DNA of 64,000 nucleotides from Leptodactylus fallax (taxonomy: Eukaryota; Chordata; Amphibia; Anura; Leptodactylidae). Below are positions 25,942 to 36,295 of this stretch, in pieces. The position numbers and the translations under genes are program-made. The notes below the pieces were generated by a model. The model searched no databases and was not told the DNA's origin. It was given only the letters and a program-made list of their open reading frames with translations. Within the stretch, counting starts at the first letter, position 1. Every line of letters begins with the position of its first letter. The DNA lies in the NCBI GenBank assembly GCA_947044405.1, contig CAMRHE010000507.1, positions 1,026,001 to 1,090,000 of the forward strand, written 5' to 3'.

Positions 25942-26002
25942 AATGCTGTTACCTGTGGGGGGCACTATTACTGTAATAGTGCCCCCCACAGGTAATAGCA
26001 TT
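25942..26002. repeat. Near-perfect 29-bp hairpin
   Basis: The arms 25942-25970 and 25974-26002 are inverse complements with a single mismatch (GTTACC versus ATTACC context) and a three-base CTG loop. The arms include CTGTGGGGGGCACTATTA. No further terminal repeat is evident outside. It may be a compact foldback element or a hairpin formed by local inversion. Confidence 0.9.
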
Positions 26003-26089
26003 ACTTATTTGGAGGAGGCGGGTGCTATTAGAGCACTATTACAGCAATAACCCCCTTCCCCACATACGTAATGTTGTTACTGCAATGTG

Positions 26090-26570
26090 ATTTGGCAGTG
26101 AACTACCTGGCAGCCTTATGTTTGAACCATGTGGCAGCCTTATGTTTGAACCATGTGGCAGTCTTATGTGTGAACACTGTGGAAGTCTTATGTGTGAAGC
26201 AGTTTTACATGTGAACTACCTGGCAGGTTTCATGTGAAGTACCTGGCAGCCTTATGTGTGAACCATGTAGCAGTTTTACGTGTGAACTACCTGGCAGTCG
26301 TCTTATATGTGACGTATGTACTGATCTTAGGTGGGAACGATGTAGCAGTCTTATGTGTGAACTACCTGGCAGGTTTCATGTGAGCTACCTGGCAGTCTTG
26401 TGTTTGAACCATGTGGCAGTCTTATGTGTGAACCATGTGGCAGATTTACGTGTGAACTACCTGGCAGTCTTATGTGTGAATCATGTGGCAGTCTTTTATG
26501 TGAACTATGTACTGATGTTAGGTGGGAACTATGTGGCAGTTCAATGTTTGAACTATGTGGCAGCCTTATA
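26090..26570 (+). repeat. Degenerate tandem repeat in RBP3 intron 3
   Basis: Around 18 units of about 24-25 bp, each with GGCAGTCTTATGTGTGAAC and then CATGTGG or TACCTGG. Units are diverged, so it is older than the homogeneous arrays elsewhere. Frames here give CELPGSL/CEPCGSL-type repeats and are not genes, although one runs into exon 4. Confidence 0.85.
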
Positions 26571-26687
26571 CTTGGAGACTGTTTATTACTTGGGCACTAT
26601 ATGGTGGTATTATGTGGGTTGGCAATATATGGTGGTTTGGCGGTTAGATTTCAATCTCGGTTACGTATTTTCCTACATGTTATGCAG

Positions 26688-27007
26688 GTGCTTCTTATGG
26701 CTCCACGAAGCCCCTCGTCATCCTGACCAGCTCTTTGACGGAGGGCGCCGCCGAGGAGTTTGTGTACATAATGAAACAGCTAGGAAGGGCGTATGTCATA
26801 GGAGAAAAGACAAGCGGAGGCTGCCACCCCCCACAGACCTACCACGTGGATGACACCCACCTCTACCTCACCATTCCTACATCACGCTCAGCCATAGGAG
26901 ACCCCAAAGATTCTTGGGAAGGAAATGGGGTCTTACCTGATCTGGAGGTGCCCTCGGAAACCGCCCTGCAGCAAGCAAAGCAGCTCCTGGCCTCTCAGTT
27001 ACAGTAG
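26688..27007 (+). CDS. rbp3: RBP3 coding exon 4 (end of module 4, stop codon)
   Basis: 320 bp from GCAG/GTGCTTC to the TAG at 27005-27007. The first two bases complete the Gly codon from exon 3. It encodes [19 protein letters not shown], then [23 protein letters not shown] and [10 protein letters not shown], ending QLLASQLQ. These match the ends of modules 1-3 ([27 protein letters not shown]). With all four exons the protein is 1,218 residues, close to the 1,247 of human RBP3. It has no catalytic role; the fold binds retinoids and fatty acids. Confidence 0.96.
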
Positions 27008-27190
27008 ACCAGTAGACAAACATGGTTGTATATACGAAGGTTCCAGAATTTGCACATTCTTTACCAATGACATGCCACATGCTGCAAAACACTAGACACA
27101 CAGGACTAGGAAGACAGTGACGTACATAGAAATCCAATAGTCGTATGTGTCATGTATGTGATAAAATACACGTCTTGTTATAACAATAGT

Positions 27191-27196
27191 AATAAA
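27191..27196 (+). terminator. Candidate RBP3 polyadenylation signal
   Basis: AATAAA lies 184 bp after the stop codon, in the context GTAATAAACAAT. It is the first canonical signal downstream. A second, CAAATAAAATAATG, occurs near 27580. Which one is used cannot be told from sequence. Confidence 0.5.
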
Positions 27197-27234
27197 CAAT
27201 CATCATCTAAGCTCAAGATCGCCGGCAAAGACAG

Positions 27235-27390
27235 GGTTAAATGATACACTTGTGGTCACTAGAGGGCGCTTACTCCATACTGCAGTATTATTGGGTTCAA
27301 TGGATAAATAGTATGCAGTAAGCTCCTGAGCTCCCCTAGTGGTGACTGCAGGTAGCCCACATTTTATCACTTAGCCCTGTATCAATGCAG
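27235..27390. repeat. Probable foldback (MITE-like) element
   Basis: GTGGTCACTAGAGGGCGCTTACTCC, in the left half, is answered by an inverse GAGCTCCCCTAGTGGTGAC in the right half, with ATACTGCAGTATTATTGGG between. The CACTAGAGGG motif recurs at 38474. The exact ends were not determined. Confidence 0.45.
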
Positions 27391-28865
27391 GGGGTTTGGA
27401 GCTCTGTATCAGAAAAACAGAGCTGTGATCCATATACTGGTCTGTTATATTGCTGGGCACAGAATTTCGGATCTATTGCTATTGCGGGTGGACAATCACT
27501 TTAAGCCCCCTAGGTCTGTATGAGGACCACATGCAGGCACTCCGCGCTCATCTCAGGCATCTCTGGAGAAACATTTTTTTCAAATAAAATAATGTTTCGG
27601 ATAAAAATCTGAAGTTTTTGTTTTCTATATTTCCACGTATCGCTTTGTTCGCAGCTGGCGCCCTGTTGGCCCCGGTGGTCATAACATTCAGTATTACCTG
27701 CTTCCTTCTCCGATGCCAATGCCCCAGAGCCGACTAACACCTATGTTATAGTTATATGGCAGGGCCCGCAATCCCTCGGGGCCCGGGGGTGATTAAAAAT
27801 CTACAGAAATGGTTATTTAATGAAATTGTAATGAAATAATCAGAAAATCATCTCCGCTAAATAATGGAACAGATGGCAACTTTTCTTGCATGAAGGGAAC
27901 AGTCTTTAGGGTATCGGCCTCATTTATCTAGATAACTTAGTGGTATAATATGAGACTGAAAATCCACTACAAATTCACCATATGTGAACGTGGCCTAGGC
28001 CTCATGTACATGGCAGAGCATGGAGGTTGTATAGATACAGATGGGGGATACTTGGGAGAGAACAACAATTCGGCCGAAATTACCAATCAAGGCAAAAGAA
28101 CTCCACTTAGAAAAATTTCTCTCAAGCAATAGTGGAACTGCAGTGCAGAGTTCTACTTGTTCCACAATTGCTTGAGAGAATAGTTGGGAGAGGCTCCAGC
28201 ACTGTAGTCATGATGTACCTGACTGCTACACAAGACTGCCGAGGTCACTTACTGGAGTATCCACATGGTAGGCCAGCACTGTAGTCATGAGTATAGTAAT
28301 AGCACCGAAGGGGGGCTATTGGGCGCATATAATACTGTGTGGGGGCCACTGTGGAGCTTATAATACTGGGAGGGGGCCACTGTGGAGCTTATACTCCATA
28401 CAGTGGCTCCTTCCTTTTTTTTTTTTTAATTACGCAGGTGAAAAAAACAAAACAAACAAAAAAAAAAAACCCCAAACTTTCTTTCCTGTCCCCAATGTCT
28501 TCCAGCGCGGTTCGGTCCTGCAGTTCTGTTGTTTTCTTCCAGCTGAAGTTCCCCCTGCACATGACTACCTGTGACGTCACATGACCCCTGAGGCCAATCA
28601 GCGGCCTAAGGGAAGGGACCTGGGACGTCACAGCCAGTGAGGAATTCCGGCAAAAAGAAGACAGTGGAGCTGCAGGACCGGACCGTGCTGGGAGGACACC
28701 GGAGCACCGGAGACAGGTGAGTATGTGTAGTGTGTTTTTTTTTTTTTTTTTTGGGGTGGGGGGTAGGGGGGATTCACCTCCCCCAGACTAATTATAAAAA
28801 AGAAAAAAAATTATACTGGACAACCTCTTTAAAGTGTGGCGCATTAGGGGGGCCCTGGGGGTATA
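27391..28865. other. Intergenic DNA between RBP3 and ZNF488, part 1
   Basis: No gene was recognised. Around 28110-28185 a pair of inverse 21-base segments (TCTCTCAAGCAATAGTGGAAC and its near complement) can form a hairpin. 28196-28292 is an isolated copy of the 93-bp repeat that is tandem at 30165-30680. 28480-28720 is GC-rich with GTGACGTCAC. CTGGACAACCTCTTTAAAG at 28817-28835 is the right end of another TTAA-type element whose left end I could not place. Confidence 0.55.
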
Positions 28866-29284
28866 TTAAAGGGGTTGTCCAGGCATAATTTGTTATGGTT
28901 TATCCTCAGGATAGGCCATAGATACCTGATCTGTAGGGGGCTGACCCCGGACTGATCAGCTGTTCAGAGCCACTTCTGATGCCCATCCTGTACACAATAC
29001 AGGGCCAGAAGCAGAAAGCTCTGTCCACTGTATATTAGCCGGGCACCTTCACTGTATCTCAGCACTTATTGAAGTCAGTAGGAGCTGAGCTGCAGCGAAG
29101 GCATAGGGCTGCTATACAGTGGATGGAGCTTTCCGCTTCCGGCCCTGTGTTGTGTACAGAACGGGCTCCAAAAGTGGCTCGGAAAAGCTGATGGGGCCGT
29201 GTGTCAGCCCCCTACCGATCAGGTATTTATGGCCTATCCTGAGCATAGGCCATAAAAAAGATTAACCCTGGACAACCCCTTTAA
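28866..29284. mobile_element. TTAA-flanked foldback MITE with TTAAAGGGGTTGTCC ends (copy 1)
   Basis: It starts TTAAAGGGGTTGTCCAGG and ends CCTGGACAACCCCTTTAA; TTAA is the likely target duplication. The inverted repeats run about 180 bp: GGATAGGCCATA, ACCTGATC, GTAGGGGGCTGAC and CACTGTATA occur in both arms in inverse orientation. It has no coding capacity. TTAA targets with TTAAAGG ends fit the Kolobok/T2 group of frog MITEs, though piggyBac-type elements also use TTAA. Family placement is inference. Confidence 0.8.
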
Positions 29285-29451
29285 TGTGCCCCACACAGTT
29301 TAATGTCCCCCCCACAGGATGTTAGCCCCCATCACTGCTCCCACACAATATAATGATCCCATCACTGTTACAGTATGGGGGACCAGTGAAGAGGCCACTA
29401 TGTGGGGGAACCAGTGAAGTGACCATAGAAAAATTTGGCCCAGACAACCCC

Positions 29452-29816
29452 TTAAAAGAGGTTGTCCATAAACTGGAGTGACCACTGTGTTGGCCGCCAG
29501 GGAGGTGTAAAAATAAGAAAATGTAAAAAAAAAAAAGCATACTCACCTGTCCCCAGCACCCCATTGTCCCCTGCCTGTGTCTGTTCTGTCTCATGGTGGT
29601 GCCTCATTTCTGGAAATCCTGTACCTAATTGGTCTTAGCAGTCACATGAGGTGCAGGACTCCCAGCAAGGAGTCACCGGCATGAGACTGAATGGACACTG
29701 GCAGAGGACAACGGAGCGCCGGGGACAGGTGAGTATGATTTTTAATTTACTTATTTTTTACTTTACTCCTCCCGCCAGCTACATGGGTTGCTCCAATTTC
29801 TGGACAACCTCTTTAA
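29452..29816. mobile_element. TTAA-flanked foldback MITE (copy 2, different interior)
   Basis: A 365-bp element from TTAAAAGAGGTTGTCC to GGACAACCTCTTTAA. The arms are inverse over about 150 bp; CATACTCACCTGTCCCC on the left matches GGGGACAGGTGAGTATG on the right, and GTCTCATG is answered by CATGAGAC. The ends resemble the 28866 element but the interior differs, so it is a related subfamily. Each right arm carries CAGGTGAGTATG, a strong 5' splice-site sequence. Confidence 0.8.
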
Positions 29817-30164
29817 AGGATTTATCCATCTTTCTAATATTGATGGCCTGTCCTTAGGATAGGCCGTCAATATTACATCTTCGATGATACAACAGCCAGG
29901 ACCTCTGCAGATCAGCTTTTCCAGGACAGTGAGGCTACAGGTAAAGGTAACAATTCTTGGAGCCACGCTGTTCACTTGCCATACAAGGTGTAGCAGTAGG
30001 TTTAGATAGTGCAGTGGTGCACATGGTATAGTGGGTGAGCAGCATGGCTCCCGACATGTTATTACCTTTATCCGCCCTGTCTTGGCTGATCTGCAGGGGT
30101 CCTGATGGTGGGCTCCTAGAAACAGTTCCACTGGTGGGCCCTAGACATCCCAGTCCGACACTGG
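29817..30164. other. Repeat-derived intergenic DNA
   Basis: The start, AAAGGATTTATCCATC and GGCCTGTCCTTAGGATAGGCC, looks like the left arm of a further TTAA-type foldback element. The far arm was not found. No coding signal. Confidence 0.4.
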
Positions 30165-30680
30165 AGGTCACTGACTGATTGGGGTATCCACATGGTGGGC
30201 CATGAATGTCACTCACGACACTGTAGTCATGATGTACCTGACTGGTAGACAAGTCCAATGAGGTCACTAATTGGAGTATCCACATGGTAGGCCATAAAAG
30301 TCACCCACAAGCACTGTAGTCATGATGTACCTGACAGCTACACAAGACTGCCGAGGTCACTGACTGGCGTATCCACATGGTAGGCCACGAACATCACCCC
30401 CAGCACTGTAGTCATGGTGTACCTGACTGCTACACAAGACTGCCAAGGTTACTGACCGGAGTATCCACATGGTGGACCATGAACGTCACCCCCAGCACTG
30501 TAGTCATGATGTACCTGACTGCTAGACGAGACCGCTGAGATCACTGACTGATTAGAGTATCCACATGGTAGGCCATGAACGTCACCCCCTGGCACTGTAG
30601 TCATGATGTACCTGACTGCTACATGAGACCGCTGAGGTCACTGACTGGAGTATCTACATGGTAGGCCATGAATGCGATCC
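30165..30680 (+). repeat. 92-97 bp tandem repeat
   Basis: About five to six units carrying CACTGTAGTCATGATGTACC, GAGGTCACTGACTGG and GTATCCACATGGTAGGCCA. Starts of successive ACTGTAGTCATG motifs lie at 30220, 30313, 30405, 30497 and 30594. A solitary unit sits 1.9 kb upstream at 28196-28292. Confidence 0.9.
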
Positions 30681-33614
30681 CTGAATCACCAGAACTGGAC
30701 ATCGGTGCGGAGAACGCTGTGGTGGAGAACATGTGTGCAAAACTTATTTTTTTCTTTCACCCCTTACTTACCCTCAGTTCACGATTTGGAGGCCAGAAAA
30801 GTCACTTTAAAGACCAAGAATATTTTATTCTAAGAAATTTTTCGATTTTTGCTATCCCACATTCCTTCACCTATCACAGGCTGTTATTGTTGCGTCTACA
30901 TCTCCACCTGAGGATTTGTCTTTTGTGGGATGAGCTGCAAGTTTTCAATGTCATTAGGTAGACGTAGATATGTCTTTAAGATTCTGTATATGAAGAATAA
31001 AACCTTTTACATCAGAAGTTTTTTCTTTTTCTGGAGATATTATTTCTGTCTTGTGTATGGAGCGAGGTGTGCAGAGATAACATAAGTAGTTCATACCATG
31101 ATTTGTTGCAGAGTTATACATTTCCCACATATGCTGTGTACATAATCTCCAGTGTACTTCTCTGAGATCCAGTTTCACACTCCTATACAGTGACACACGC
31201 TGTCTATACTATCTGCATGCCTCCCAACTTTAGCTCCTTCCACTTCTATGTTGACTCCGCCTATTCTCATCCATTTTTCTTTGTGCCCTCCTACAGTATA
31301 ATGCACCCTAACATTATATGCTCCCACATTATAATGTTCCCCTCCAATTGCCCCACAATATTAAGTCCATCTCCTGGTGTCCCAGTTTAAACTGGCAGAA
31401 ACTAGAGGGGGACATGAAACTGGGGCAGCTGGAGGGGAACATTAAATAGTGGGAATAGTTGGAGTGGAACAATAAATTAATGGCGGCTGGAGCGGGACAT
31501 TAAACTGGGGGCAACTAGAGGGGGACATTAAACCGTAGGGGTACCTGGTGGGTGACATTGCAACCACGGTTTAATGTCCCTTTCCAGTTGCCCCCAGCTT
31601 AATGTCTCCATCCAGTGACCCCCATTGTTTAATGTCCCCCTCCAGCTGTCCCCAGTTTAATGTCCCTCTTAATCTTCCCCCAGTTTAATGCCCTACTTCA
31701 TCTGCCCCCATTTTAATGCCCCCCCTTCATCTGCCCCAGTTTAATGTCCCCCTTCATCTGTCACCAGTTTCCCCTCAAATTGCAACCAAAGTTTAACATA
31801 AAAAACACTGACACTCACCTCTCCACGCTCTCCTGCTGCTCTGTGTGCAATCTCAGTCTCGGAGTGTTCTGGAAGCTGCAGGCGCAATGTGAGTGACATC
31901 GTCACATTGTGCCTACAGTTCCCGGGGCCAAAGCACATGGGGAGCACAGTGGTGAAGTGGGAGCTGTCTGCGGACTGCTCCTGCTTTGTTCACCATTGTA
32001 TTCGATTCATCTGCATCCTCCAGATGTGCTGTGTGCAGAATCTCCAGTGTATCTTATGAGATGCAGCGTTACATTGCTCCCCACTGACATATACTGCCTT
32101 TTTTTAACTTCATATGTGTGCTGTGTGAAAAATCCCCTACATATTTTTATTAAATGCAGCTTAACTCTGCTCTTCTTTGCCTCACATTATCTATAGTATC
32201 TATTATCTGTGAGTGCTGTGTGCATAACCGCCAGTGTACCGTATGAGATGTCTCCTACTTGTAAGGGCTGACAGGGAGAAACCTATTATAAGTGGGAGGC
32301 AGGGAGACGGACAAGAGGTGTAGCAGGAGAAGAGGTAAAGCAGGAAAAGGGGGTGTAGAAAAAGAAGGGGTGTAGCAGGAGAAGGGGTATATCAGGGAGC
32401 CTCACCTCTCTCCTTCCAGCCACTTCTACGTCTTGGCTCTCATCACTGCCCCTCTCTATATCTAATACCTGAATATTGAGGTTAGTGATAAGCTGCAGCA
32501 GTCCTGTGGATGCAAAGTCACTGGTGCAGCTTCTTAGTATACACAGAGTGGTGCGGTGAGATCCACAAGGAGAGAGGCGAGTATAACTGCAGTTTTATTT
32601 TTAAGGTCTTCCTTGCTGCTTCACATAAAAAAATGTATGCCAGATAAGTAAATGAAATACTGATCAATTATGGGCGATTTCTCATTACGGCCCACGCAAG
32701 GCCTCATACACACGGCGGGGGGCGGAAGCTGGGTCATAAAATCTAGTCTGTTAGAAGAACAAGTTAATAAAAGTAACATATATTATCAAAGAAAAATGCT
32801 TCTTTTGCCACACCATCTGACTCTTTTCCTCCTCCCTGATAAATTGACATTCACTCTGAAATCACTGCTGAATCCATCTTGCTAGAGCTAGACAAACTTC
32901 AGCTGACAAAGATGTCATATTACATAGAGGTCTATAGAGACAGGAGGAGTGAGTAGGACATAAGTGAGAGAGGAGAAAGACAGGTGCAGACAGAGGCTAA
33001 ATACTGGAGCTAAATAGTAAGTTTCTATCTCACCCCAAGTGCTTTAGTCATGCCAATTCACGTCAATACTTTTCTATAATGTCCTATATGATCCTACTGC
33101 AGCTTTTGAGTGGCAGAGAGAGAAGTATGGAGCAGATTCTCCTTTACTTTCTGTGTGAATTCTATGGCAGACTTCATCTAGCAGCAAATAGCTCAGGGAG
33201 AACTAAAAATTAGAGATAGGGGAAAATGGAAAGGGGAAAATGCTGTATTATTCCTCATGTACACACACTTTGCTATAGATTTATGCAAATGTTGTTGAAA
33301 GAATAGGTACACTTTAAAAGCAACTGTTCACCTGTTACCTGCTTGGACAGAGTTCTGGACAAACAGCAGCTAACAACTGGAGATGGTACTAGTCATGTGA
33401 CCTGTATGTGTCATGTGACCTACTACATGTTGTATGTCGAAGAAAGCAGTCACATTACAGATGCCATGTTTAGTCCAGGGATGCACATCAGGACTCATCC
33501 ATGGGCCATACCATCAGGACTCATCCATAAGCCATACCATCAGGACACATCAGGACTCAAAGCAAGAAGTAGATTTATATGAAAGTCCTCTCTTTATATA
33601 AAACCAGGAAGCCA
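30681..33614. other. Intergenic DNA between RBP3 and ZNF488, part 2
   Basis: No gene recognised. 31395-31770 is the longer copy of the TTTAATGTCCCCC foldback. Segments at about 31130, 32025, 32110 and 32205 share GCTGTGTGCAGAATCTCCAGTG-like sequence and are copies of one interspersed repeat. 33470-33560 has three short repeats of CATCAGGACTCATCCAT. The 3' UTR of the ZNF488-like gene must lie in the right part but its end was not identified. Confidence 0.5.
31395..31770. repeat. Foldback repeat with TTTAATGTCCCCC arms, copy 2
   Basis: The left half has several GGGGGACATTAAAC and GGCAGCTGGAGG motifs. After about 31560 the inverse motifs appear (TTTAATGTCCC, CCAGCTGTCCCC, TTCATCTGCCCC). It has the same layout as 25560-25760 in RBP3 intron 3. 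Confidence 0.7.
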
Positions 33615-34375
33615 TCAGCAGTGTGAAGTCATGTGGCGGGACAAATGATGACGCTCTCTGAAGTAGGCATAGCAGACTGGACATGATAGTTGCAGCTCTC
33701 TTGGACTTTTGCCTTGGGTTTCGACTTTTGCCTCTTTCTTATGTCGTAATCTCATGTGCAAGACCAAGTCTGAAGTCATGCGGAAGGAAAGTTTGCATTT
33801 AGCACACCAGATCTGTGCCGTAGACCCCAGGGTTGTGAATGTTGGTGGGAGGACCTGTGGTGATGGCGGTGTTTCACATTTAGGCCACATCTCCGAAAGT
33901 GGGAGGATGGTCAAAGATTTGGGAATTGAAAGATATTCATGTGGAGTCAGAAAATCATTACCACCATGGTCTGCTGGTATATCTATGGCTTCTCTTGGTT
34001 CACCAGATCTAATTCCCTTTCCAGATTTGATGATGGTGTCCATTTTGCTTCTGATTCTACTAGGCACAGGTGAGAAGGCACTACCTGGCAGTCCAGCCCT
34101 CTGGTCCCCGGCATTCCTCGTTCTGTAGACTTCTGTGAATGCGCTCCTCTTGGCCTCCAGCAGTTCAGCCTTCACCCTCTTCCATACTGCACTTCCAAAT
34201 TCAGAGGCCATTCCCAGCAAAAACTCTTCCCTCTTATTGGCTTCATTGTCATGTTTGTTGAGTAGTCCTGATTTTCCTTCTTCTGAAAGTCCAGTCCATT
34301 CTTGCTCTACATCCCTTGCTAAGCTATGAAAATTGGTGCCGTGTTTCATTCGTTTCATGGGTACTCCATCCTTTT
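33615..34375 (-). CDS. znf488: ZNF488-like, last coding exon with two C2H2 zinc fingers
   Basis: ZNF488 is a nuclear zinc-finger regulator related to PRDM8 and linked in mammals to oligodendrocyte differentiation. This 761-bp exon starts after CTTTTTCCTAACAG at phase 1 and ends with TGA at 33617-33615. It has two C2H2 fingers: one with WCAKCKLSF...HMRLRH (C-x2-C-x12-H-x4-H) and a terminal one with LSCPVCYAYF...HLSRHMTSH (C-x2-C-x12-H-x3-H), ending one residue after the last His. Upstream lies a low-complexity Pro/Ser region and an acidic/basic stretch near ARDVEQEWTGLSEEGK. The open frame also reads beyond 34375 into the intron, but the acceptor and phase support 34375. The gene converges on RBP3. 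The alternative name is a PRDM8 paralogue; synteny favours ZNF488. Confidence 0.88.
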
Positions 34376-35068
34376 CTGTTAGGAAAAAGGACAACAGAGG
34401 AGAGTCAACAATGAAAAATATTATACAAGTATGGAAAAAAGTAAGTACACCCCATGTAAATTTGAAAATATTTTTTGCCATATGTGCCAGGGTGAAAAAG
34501 TGCTGATCACTGGTGGTCGGTCCTCCTTAGTACCTAAGAAACTGTTCTGCCATTTGGTGAAGACATCGTCAAGCAGACAATACACCATGTATAACTACCG
34601 TCCACCAACTACTATAGTCTGATTCTGACCAACTAGGAGAAACGTTCTTCTGCTCCGCTGTAGATATTATATTTTATCTGTGCCATCATGACCACCATTT
34701 CATTCATCCGTGCTTCCACCCACACACCGCATCTCCAAGGACTTAGATTCTGCTCTTACGATGACCTTGACTAATGGTTTGGTGATCTTGAAGGTCTCTT
34801 CTTTGGATCTAGCCATGGATTTTAAGTAATTTTAGGTTCGATCTTAGTGATAAATAGTTGTGAATAGGTAATTTTCTCAATAAGTCATTGTAATGTCCAT
34901 TTGGTTTTTTTTTTTGTTCAGTTCCATCATCTTTATCTACAGTTTGAATGAAGATCGAATATTGAAATCTCCACATACAGTAAAATATAAGAAACATATG
35001 AGGTGTCTTTACTTTTAGACAACAGGAGGTCGATGTCTACACTAAAACTATTAACTATTATTATTTAC
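34376..35068 (-). other. Intron of the ZNF488-like gene, with a Tc1-like remnant
   Basis: A GT...AG intron of 693 bp on the - strand (donor GTAAATAA, acceptor TTTTTCCTAACAG). AAAAAAGTAAGTACACCCC near 34435 and the inverse-like GAGGTGTCTTTACTTTTAG near 35001-35019 resemble the ends of a short Tc1-type non-autonomous element of about 580 bp that would fill most of the intron. The match is imperfect. Confidence 0.6.
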
Positions 35069-35309
35069 CCATAAAATGAAGAATTTGCCTACCATTGTGA
35101 AGAGATCGCAGCTCCTGTAGACCTAGCATTCTCGCAAATGGTCCATCATAAAAGACCAATAGTGGCTCCCCCTTCTGGAAGTGGCAGGAAGCTCTCAGGG
35201 AACTTACTCCTTCCTGAATAGAGTATTTCAGTCTATTGTCCATGGATCCACCATGTGAGGCTTGGGCTAGATGTAGCCAGGTTACATCAGGACCCCCTGT
35301 TGAGTCTAC
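35069..35309 (-). CDS. znf488: ZNF488-like, internal exon with residual PR/SET domain
   Basis: 241 bp from CAAATTTTTCAG/GTAGAC to TTATGG/GTAAAT on the - strand, phases 0 in and 1 out; the last G plus AA of the next exon makes a Glu codon, so the exons join in frame. It encodes VDSTGGPDVTWLHLAQASHG, later CHFQKGEPLLVFYDGPFARM, then SLHNGRQILHFM. The W-x(4)-A and GEPLLVFYDG segments match the C-terminal part of a PR/SET domain as in PRDM8 (a segment with EELLVWY-type motifs). The exon reads on at its 5' side, so ATG 35243 is not the start. Earlier exons, expected farther right on the - strand, were not identified. Confidence 0.8.
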
Positions 35310-36295
35310 CTGAAAAATTTGTAGAAGTTCTGGTTAAAGAATAAGTATGAATTGGTACATAAAAGAAAACTGATCTTCACAAACACAGGCCTTTTATTGG
35401 GGACGTTCAGATACAAAGGGTGGTTTAGGTCTCATCTCAGCAGAGGGCAGCAAAGATGTATGCTGGGGCAACATGGCTAGACAGAACCCAGCTTGTCAGT
35501 AGGTATGATCCAGTCTATCAGCCTCAGGCCAGGTTGGACACCCTTTTTGAAGTCTTCACAACACAGCCTGGACATTACAGGTATATTTGTGGAAAACTAA
35601 GAGCACACACTTTGAGGAGATTTCCCAAGCCAGAGAAACACTGACTAATCCCAAGGAGACCATCAGCGAACCTCAGCTCTAGCTATTCATATCATGAGCT
35701 TCCCAACCATCATCAGAATCAGGGAGCCTTACTAAGGGGAGTGCCACAGGGATACTACTACCACCATCATTCATACTGAAGACCCCCTTGTAATTGAGTC
35801 AGCTCCTGAAGAGTGCTGGACAGTTCGTGGAATTGACTTTAGCCACTGTGACCTCAACCATGACTGACTACATGACTATTCCTCTATTAGGAGTAGGAAT
35901 GAGGAAAGTGTTGAATGGAAGATTGGTTATGGGGAGAATACTACTGCCTGTGGGGAAGGGGGAAAGGAGGACATTGCTGCTGTAAATGTAGGAGAGGTGG
36001 GAAAGTGAAGGAATGCTGTAGTCAGTGGGGGAGGGGGTGGGAAGACGTACCATTCTGCCACCTGTGGTGCTGCACTGTGGGATTTGGTGCTTCTGAGGAG
36101 CTACATTGAGATGTGTGGCGCTGCTGGGGAGGTAGGTTGCTGTACGTTGTTGTAATATGTGGCACTGCTGGGCAGGTAGGTTGCTGTACACTGTGGTATT
36201 TTGTGCCATTTGAAAAATGGTCAGAATTGAGAAAAGCGGTAAATTATTCTGCACCACAATATGTGGCACAGATAGGTTAATGAATTTCCCCCTGG
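35310..36295. other. Low-copy DNA upstream of the ZNF488 exons
   Basis: No tandem repeat and no exon recognised. The remaining 5' exons of the ZNF488-like gene should lie to the right, here or beyond the next arrays, but I could not pick them out. 36115-36215 has two short repeats of GGCACTGCTGGGCAGGTAGG-like sequence. Confidence 0.4.

Larger units (their letters stand above)
25101..26687 (+). other. RBP3 intron 3
   Basis: A GT...AG intron of 1,587 bp (GTAAGG donor, CATGTTATGCAG acceptor). It holds a TTTAATGTCCCCC foldback (about 25560-25760), a strong hairpin (25942-26002) and a degenerate tandem array (about 26090-26570), each listed separately. Around 25260-25330 there is an interspersed-repeat-like segment with GGTGGGCCCAGTGCAAAGG. 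Confidence 0.85.

Noticed and set aside
26254..26853. 199-codon frame ending inside RBP3 exon 4
   Set aside because: Its first part is a degenerate tandem repeat and its last part is exon 4 in the wrong frame.
34376..34481. N-terminal extension of the ZNF488 exon (MAKNIFKFTWGVLTFF...)
   Set aside because: The acceptor TTTTTCCTAACAG and exact phase match with the 35069-35309 exon show this part is intronic.
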